From Paraburkholderia panacisoli (GTDB lineage: Bacteria > Pseudomonadota > Gammaproteobacteria > Burkholderiales > Burkholderiaceae), in contig NZ_VTUZ01000048.1 of the NCBI RefSeq assembly GCF_008369935.1, positions 1-64,000 of the forward strand: a DNA stretch of 64,000 bases, given 5' to 3'. Shown here piece after piece: positions 61,485 to 64,000 of this stretch; positions within the stretch are counted from its first letter, which is position 1; each line of letters begins with the position of its first letter. A program made the translations under genes and the position numbers. The notes under the pieces were generated by a model that was given only the letters and a program-made list of their open reading frames with translations, was not told where the DNA came from and searched no databases.

Positions 61485-61582
61485 GGCGCACTGTTCCGTT
61501 TTCGATTTGCCACGTATTTGCCATACCTGATTGCATCAACGTGTAGACCGGCGTCCAACCCTGAACCGCTACGGAGGCGACC

Positions 61583-63943
61583 ATGAGTGCTACCCCGCCC
61601 ACCGCCACGGAAGTGGAACACGACGCCGACTTGCCCTCGTCTGCACGGAAGTACATCGACGCGGTCCTCGAACAGTCGTTCCGCCATCTGTTCGGACCGA
61701 CCGCCACGCCGGAGCAGCCGCGCCGGCATGACGTCGTCTCCATCGCCAAATTGACGTCCGTCCTGTCCGGCTATCTGCAGCCGGACGAGATCAAGGACAT
61801 CAAGGCCGCCTTCCATTTCAGCGACGAAGCCCACCTCGGCCAGTACCGCCAGAGTGGCGAGCCTTACATTACGCATCCGGTCGCCGTCGCGGAAATCTGC
61901 GCCGGCTGGAATCTCGACGCCCAGGCCATGATGGCGGCGCTGTTGCATGACGTGATGGAAGACCAAGGCGTGACCAAGGCCGAACTCGCCGAGCGTTTCG
62001 GCGCGAAGGTCGCGGAACTGGTCGATGGTTTATCGAAGCTGGACAAGATGGAATTCCGCAATCGCGAAGAGGCGCAGGCGGAAAACTTCCGCAAGATGCT
62101 CCTCGCGATGGCGCGCGACGTCCGCGTGATTCTGGTCAAGCTCGCCGACCGGCTGCACAACATGCGCACGCTCGGCGCGGTGCCGCCGGAAAAACGCCGT
62201 CGCGTGGCGCGCGAGACGCTGGATATCTATGCGCCCATCGCGCACCGGCTCGGCCTGAACAATACCTATCGCGAGCTGCAGGACCTGAGCTTCGCGAATT
62301 TCAATCCGCACCGGTACGCCACGCTCGAAAAAGCCGTCAAGGCGGCGCGCGGCAACCGCCGCGAAGTCGTCGGCAAGATTCTGGAGTCGGTGCAGCGCGG
62401 CATTGCCGACGCGAAGATCGACGCCGAAGTCACGGGCCGCGAAAAGACCATCTTCAGCATCTACAAGAAGATGCGCGACAAGCAGTTGTCGTTCTCGCAG
62501 GTGCTCGACGTCTATGGCTTTCGCGTGGTGGTCGAGAGCGCGCTGGAGTGCTACACCTGCATCGGCGCGCTGCATGCGTTGTATAAGCCCGTGCCGGGCA
62601 AGTTCAAGGACTACATCGCAATCCCGAAGGTGAACGGCTATCAATCGCTGCACACCACGCTGGTCGGCCCGTTCGGTGCGCCGATCGAGTTCCAGGTCCG
62701 CACGCGCAAGATGCACGAGATCGCCGAAGCGGGCGTGGCCGCGCACTGGCTGTACAAGAACGGCAGCGCGGACCTGAACGATGTGCAAAAGCGCGCGCAC
62801 CAGTGGCTGAAGTCGCTACTCGACATTCAGAGCGAAGCGGGCGACTCGAGCGAGTTCCTCGAACACGTCAAGATCGATCTGTTCCCGGATGCGGTCTATG
62901 TCTTTACGCCGAAGTCGAAAATCATGGCGCTGCCGCGCGGCGCCACCGCGCTCGACTTTGCGTACTCGATCCACAGCGACCTGGGCAATCAGTGTGTCGC
63001 CGTGAAGATCAACAATGAATTGCTGCCGCTGCGGACCGAGTTGAAGAGCGGCGATATCGTCGAAGTCATCACTGCGCCGTACTCGAAGCCCAATCCGGCG
63101 TGGCTGGGTTTCGTGCGCAGCGGTAAGGCGCGTTCCGCGATCCGCCATTATCTGAAGACGATGCGTCTGAACGAATCTGTGCAGCTCGGCGAGCGGCTGG
63201 TGGACCAGGCGTTGAAGGGTTATGGACTGGCGCTGTCGGATGTGACGCCGGAAGCGTGGGAAAAGCTCGTGCAGTGGACGGGTAACAAGAATCGTCAGGA
63301 AATTTTCGCGGACATCGGCCTCGGCCGGCGTGTCGCAGCGGTCATGGCCAAGCGCATCGAAGTGCTGATGAGCGGCCGCGACGCCGACGACGACGGTTCG
63401 CGCTCCGAGTCCGGTTCGACGCCGCATGCGCCGCCGGTGGTCATCACGGGCACCGAGGGCATGTCGGTGCAGCTGTCCGCCTGCTGCCGTCCGATTCCGG
63501 GCGACGACATCATGGGCTATATCGGGATCGGCCTCGGCATGGCCATCCACACCACCGATTGCCGCGTCGCGCAGCGAATCCATCGCCGCGATCCGGGCCG
63601 CTGGATCGACGTCGCGTGGGCGCCGCAGCCGGGTCGTCTGTTCGACGTCGCCGTCAAGGTGCTGGTCAAGAACACCAAGGGCGTGTTTGCCCGCGTGGCT
63701 GCCGACATCACGTCGGCGGATGCGAACATCGTCCACATCGCGATGGACGAAGACTTGTCGCAGGAATCCACGGTCCTGCGCTTCGTGATCCAGGTCAGCG
63801 ATCGCGTCCATCTGGCCAACGTGATGCGCCGGGTGCGCACGAACCCGGACGTCATGCGCATTGCGCGCGAACGGCCGAGCGAAGAAGGGCATCACCGTCA
63901 CGAAGGCGGCATGCGAATCGATCGCGAGCGCGCGGATTACTGA
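61583..63943 (+). CDS. spoT: Bifunctional (p)ppGpp synthetase/hydrolase
   Basis: A 786-residue stringent-response enzyme. The HD hydrolase domain (about 75-210) contains ALLHDVMEDQG and the Mn-binding histidines. The synthetase domain (about 275-390) has GREKTIFSIYKKM and IAIPKVNGYQSLHTT. A TGS domain follows near 430-490 and an ACT domain near 700-780. Both catalytic halves look intact, so it should degrade and make (p)ppGpp. GGAGG precedes the ATG. A separate RelA would be expected elsewhere. The last gene fully in the window. Confidence 0.95.
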   Translation: MSATPPTATEVEHDADLPSSARKYIDAVLEQSFRHLFGPTATPEQPRRHDVVSIAKLTSVLSGYLQPDEIKDIKAAFHFSDEAHLGQYRQSGEPYITHPVAVAEICAGWNLDAQAMMAALLHDVMEDQGVTKAELAERFGAKVAELVDGLSKLDKMEFRNREEAQAENFRKMLLAMARDVRVILVKLADRLHNMRTLGAVPPEKRRRVARETLDIYAPIAHRLGLNNTYRELQDLSFANFNPHRYATLEKAVKAARGNRREVVGKILESVQRGIADAKIDAEVTGREKTIFSIYKKMRDKQLSFSQVLDVYGFRVVVESALECYTCIGALHALYKPVPGKFKDYIAIPKVNGYQSLHTTLVGPFGAPIEFQVRTRKMHEIAEAGVAAHWLYKNGSADLNDVQKRAHQWLKSLLDIQSEAGDSSEFLEHVKIDLFPDAVYVFTPKSKIMALPRGATALDFAYSIHSDLGNQCVAVKINNELLPLRTELKSGDIVEVITAPYSKPNPAWLGFVRSGKARSAIRHYLKTMRLNESVQLGERLVDQALKGYGLALSDVTPEAWEKLVQWTGNKNRQEIFADIGLGRRVAAVMAKRIEVLMSGRDADDDGSRSESGSTPHAPPVVITGTEGMSVQLSACCRPIPGDDIMGYIGIGLGMAIHTTDCRVAQRIHRRDPGRWIDVAWAPQPGRLFDVAVKVLVKNTKGVFARVAADITSADANIVHIAMDEDLSQESTVLRFVIQVSDRVHLANVMRRVRTNPDVMRIARERPSEEGHHRHEGGMRIDRERADY

Positions 63944-64000
63944 TCGGCGCTGGTTTCACGGCTCAGAATTTGCGTCAGCGTGCCCGGAGAACCTGCCGTC

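Noticed and set aside
63937..64000. Possible 3' end of a minus-strand gene entering from the right edge
   Set aside because: A frame ending in TAA (63939-63937) and another ending in TGA both stay open to the edge, but 60 bases give no family match and the codon bias does not favour one clearly.

Overview
The window looks like chromosomal DNA from a Burkholderiaceae beta-proteobacterium, most likely Paraburkholderia or a close relative. The DNA is GC-rich with strongly GC-biased third codon positions. Gene neighbourhoods such as hemL-ribD-ribE-ribBX-ribH-nusB, yicC-gmk-rpoZ-spoT and hemW-rdgB-rph are those of that group. Almost all of it is ordinary housekeeping and transport; no phage, plasmid, CRISPR array or defence island is visible. 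The one mobile element is the 3' end of a group II intron at the left edge.

Layout. 1-5100: intron 3' end, nadB, rpmG/rpmB, radC, then fkpB-ispH. 5100-10900: a livKHMGF branched-chain amino acid ABC transporter with a long control region, a hairpin after livK and a tandem palindromic repeat before livG. 10900-17800: an acetyltransferase, argD, an iron-sulfur flavin reductase, an SDR protein, a small membrane protein, an RsuA-type pseudouridine synthase and an MFS exporter. 17800-27600: a peptide and glutathione scavenging operon (RpiR/SIS regulator, iaaA, gsiABCD, a P1-family aminopeptidase, a DppA-type aminopeptidase), joined by stop/start overlaps at several junctions. 27700-34400: poxB, an exported alpha/beta hydrolase, an AroP-type permease, tRNA-Leu(CAA), hemN and a cysteine-cluster protein. 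34500-42600: a lipoprotein, uppP, trmB, tRNA-Gly(CCC), a YggT protein, several small or uncharacterised proteins, a PLP ammonia-lyase and a LysE exporter with an apparent homopolymer frameshift. 42600-46000: ubiD, then a long regulatory leader and a lytic transglycosylase. 46200-53000: an aminotransferase and the nusB/riboflavin/hemL cluster. 53100-64000: an EVE-domain protein, a Bcr/CflA exporter, a RidA protein, tRNA-Ser(TGA), hemW-rdgB-rph, and yicC, gmk, rpoZ, spoT.

The points most worth a second look are: the operator-like palindrome over the promoter of the transglycosylase gene and its roughly 340-nt structured leader; the 8-base homopolymer that throws the LysE reading frame; the twin hairpin repeat inside the liv operon; NtrC- and sigma54-like sites upstream of livK; a promoter-terminator pair without a gene upstream of argD; repeated TGAAAA/TTTTCA sites before the RpiR regulator; and the group II intron end 16 bases beyond the nadB stop codon. 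All rest on reading the sequence; no search or folding calculation was run.
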